Positions 62,614-64,000 of a stretch of 64,000 nt of DNA are shown here, one piece after another. The stretch is from Flavobacterium tagetis (lineage in GTDB: Bacteria; Bacteroidota; Bacteroidia; Flavobacteriales; Flavobacteriaceae), in the NCBI RefSeq assembly GCF_016735615.1, contig NZ_JAERSF010000002.1:1054001-1118000 (forward strand). Reading direction: 5' to 3'. Both the position numbers and the translations under genes were made by a program. Every line of letters starts with the position of its first letter. Position 1 is the first letter of the stretch. A model generated the notes under the pieces. That model searched no databases, had not been told where the DNA came from, and saw nothing but the letters and a program-made list of their open reading frames with translations.

Positions 62614-64000
62614 ATGTTAAAGAAAATAATAGACAGGCCAGTATTGGCCACAGTTATCTCTATTGTACTGGTTATACTGGGGATTATAGGTCTTACCCGA
62701 TTATCTGTAACGCGATTCCCAGATATTTCGCCGCCAACAGTAATGGTAAGCGGTTCGTATCCAGGAGGAAATAGCGAAACCGTTATTCGTTCGGTAGTAA
62801 CGCCTTTGGAAGAGCAGATTAACGGAGTTGAAAACATGCAGTACATCAAATCTACTGCAAGTAATGACGGATCTTTTTCGATCAGTGTCATTTTCAAACA
62901 AGGTGTGGATCCAGATCAGGCAGCGGTAAACGTGCAGAACAGAGTGCAGCAGGCGACTCCAAAACTGCCTCAGGAAGTTATCCGTATGGGATTAACGACT
63001 TCGAAACAGCAGAATAGTATGATTGTTATTTTCAACTTGTATACAGATGATAATAGCAAATATGACGAGTTGTTTCTGCAGAATTACGCGAATATCAACT
63101 TAGTGCCTCAAATGAAACGTGTTCCTGGAGTAGGACAGGTTCAGATTTTTGGGGTGAAAGATTATTCGATGCGAATCTGGCTAGATCCGCGTAAAATGGC
63201 GAATGCAGGTTTGGTTCCGTCAGATGTTACTCAAGCTATTGCGGAACAGAGTTTAGAATCGGCTCCAGGAAAACTGGGTGAAGAATCTTCTGCGGCTTTA
63301 GAATATGTAATTCGTTACAAAGGAAAAAAGAACAAACCAGAGCAATATGAAAATATTGTCGTTAAAAACGTTGGTAGCAATGTCTTAAGACTTAAAGATG
63401 TAGCGAGAGTAGAATTTGGCTCTATTTCGTACAGCGGGGACAACAAATCGAATAGTAAAAATGCCGTTACAATGGCCATTTTACAGACTTCCGGTTCTAA
63501 CGCAAATGACATCGAAATCGGAATCAATAAAGAAGTAGAACGATTATCTAAATCTTTTCCTCCAGGTATTAAATACGTTAACGTAATGAGTACCAAAGAG
63601 AGATTGGACGAAGCTACAGGACAGGTAAAATCAACCTTGTTAGAGGCTTTTATTCTGGTATTTATTGTAGTATTTATTTTTCTTCAGGATTTTCGCTCGA
63701 CGATTATTCCGGCTATTGCAGTTCCGGTTGCGATTGTGGGAACGTTTTTCTTCCTGCTCGTTTTCGGATTTACAATTAACATTCTAACGCTTTTTGCTTT
63801 AGTATTGGCGATCGGAATTGTAGTCGATGATGCCATTGTAGTCGTCGAAGCCGTGCATAGTAAAATGGAAGAAGACGAAGGAATTTCAGCCAAAGAAGCG
63901 ACTCACAGCGCGATGGCAGAAATCACGGGAGCGGTAATTTCGATTACTTTGGTGATGTCCGCGGTATTTATTCCGATTGGATTTATGACGGGATCTTCGG
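62614..64000 (+). CDS. RND efflux pump permease, partial (runs off the window)
   Basis: 462 codons visible of about 1050. It starts MLKKIIDRPVLATVISIVL and reads RFPDISPPTVMVSGSYPGGN, RVPGVGQVQIFG and the TM4 segment ALVLAIGIVVDDAIVVVEAV with the two proton-relay aspartates. HAE1 family. No stop within the window. Same operon as the adaptor. Confidence 0.93.
   Translation, partial: MLKKIIDRPVLATVISIVLVILGIIGLTRLSVTRFPDISPPTVMVSGSYPGGNSETVIRSVVTPLEEQINGVENMQYIKSTASNDGSFSISVIFKQGVDPDQAAVNVQNRVQQATPKLPQEVIRMGLTTSKQQNSMIVIFNLYTDDNSKYDELFLQNYANINLVPQMKRVPGVGQVQIFGVKDYSMRIWLDPRKMANAGLVPSDVTQAIAEQSLESAPGKLGEESSAALEYVIRYKGKKNKPEQYENIVVKNVGSNVLRLKDVARVEFGSISYSGDNKSNSKNAVTMAILQTSGSNANDIEIGINKEVERLSKSFPPGIKYVNVMSTKERLDEATGQVKSTLLEAFILVFIVVFIFLQDFRSTIIPAIAVPVAIVGTFFFLLVFGFTINILTLFALVLAIGIVVDDAIVVVEAVHSKMEEDEGISAKEATHSAMAEITGAVISITLVMSAVFIPIGFMTGSS

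Noticed and set aside
1..64000. CRISPR array or IS element
   Set aside because: No regularly spaced direct repeats with unique spacers and no transposase or integrase frame seen; palindromic repeats present are dispersed and non-coding.

Overview
The window reads as a chromosomal segment of a Bacteroidota bacterium, most likely a Flavobacterium. The DNA is AT-rich. Starts mostly lack Shine-Dalgarno sequences, and several promoters carry the Bacteroidota -7 box TAnnTTTG. There is a type IX secretion (T9SS) C-terminal sorting domain, a VgrG with polymorphic effectors, STN-domain surface proteins, LytS/LytTR two-component systems and many palindromic intergenic repeats. No rRNA, complete tRNA, CRISPR array, IS element or integrase is visible.

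Layout. 1-9.4 kb: LysR regulator, GNAT acetyltransferase, Gdx-type SMR exporter with a Crp-like regulator, and a complete RND tripartite efflux operon (adaptor, pump, outer-membrane factor) on the minus strand. 9.8-19.3 kb: secreted-protein locus with two tail-fibre-like proteins, a small T9SS-sorted YD-motif protein, a 2117-residue SpvB/RHS protein with a variable C-terminus and a candidate immunity gene. 19.4-21.8 kb: a TPR lipoprotein and a truncated tandem copy of its 3' end bounded by hairpin repeats. 22.1-25.8 kb: oxidative pentose-phosphate operon gnd-zwf-pgl. 26-31.6 kb: a repeat surface protein, a Ca2+/H+ antiporter, and divergent HxlR regulator and SDR. 31.9-35.2 kb: an unrecognised accessory block with a PD-(D/E)XK protein, a probably frameshifted partner and a membrane coiled-coil protein; it is a candidate defence locus. 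35.4-40.2 kb: VgrG island with a GH19-like effector, its lipoprotein partner and a second orphan effector/partner cassette. 40.6-49.7 kb: redox and stress cluster (OxyR with both redox cysteines, OsmC, Ohr, two alpha/beta hydrolases, cupin, DUF1223). 50-52.4 kb: LytS/LytTR system and a DoxX protein. 52.9-56.5 kb: a five-gene detoxification operon next to a Crp-like regulator. 56.7-64 kb: universal stress protein, FabH, a second LytS/LytTR system and a second RND pump whose permease runs off the window.

The strongest new observation is regulatory. Four promoters (cupin, alpha/beta hydrolase, DoxX and the second RND adaptor) carry paired direct repeats with a CGTT-like core and a 21-bp period. 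The proximal core lies exactly 42 nt upstream of a -7-like box in all four. This is the geometry expected for LytTR response regulators, and two such systems are encoded beside these promoters. A perfect TGTGA-N6-TCACA palindrome likewise sits between a Crp-like gene and the operon it probably controls. Other notable structures are the mosaic duplicated T6SS effector cassette, a short unannotated gene behind vgrG, the RHS toxin/immunity candidate, and palindromic repeats whose arms differ by compensatory changes.
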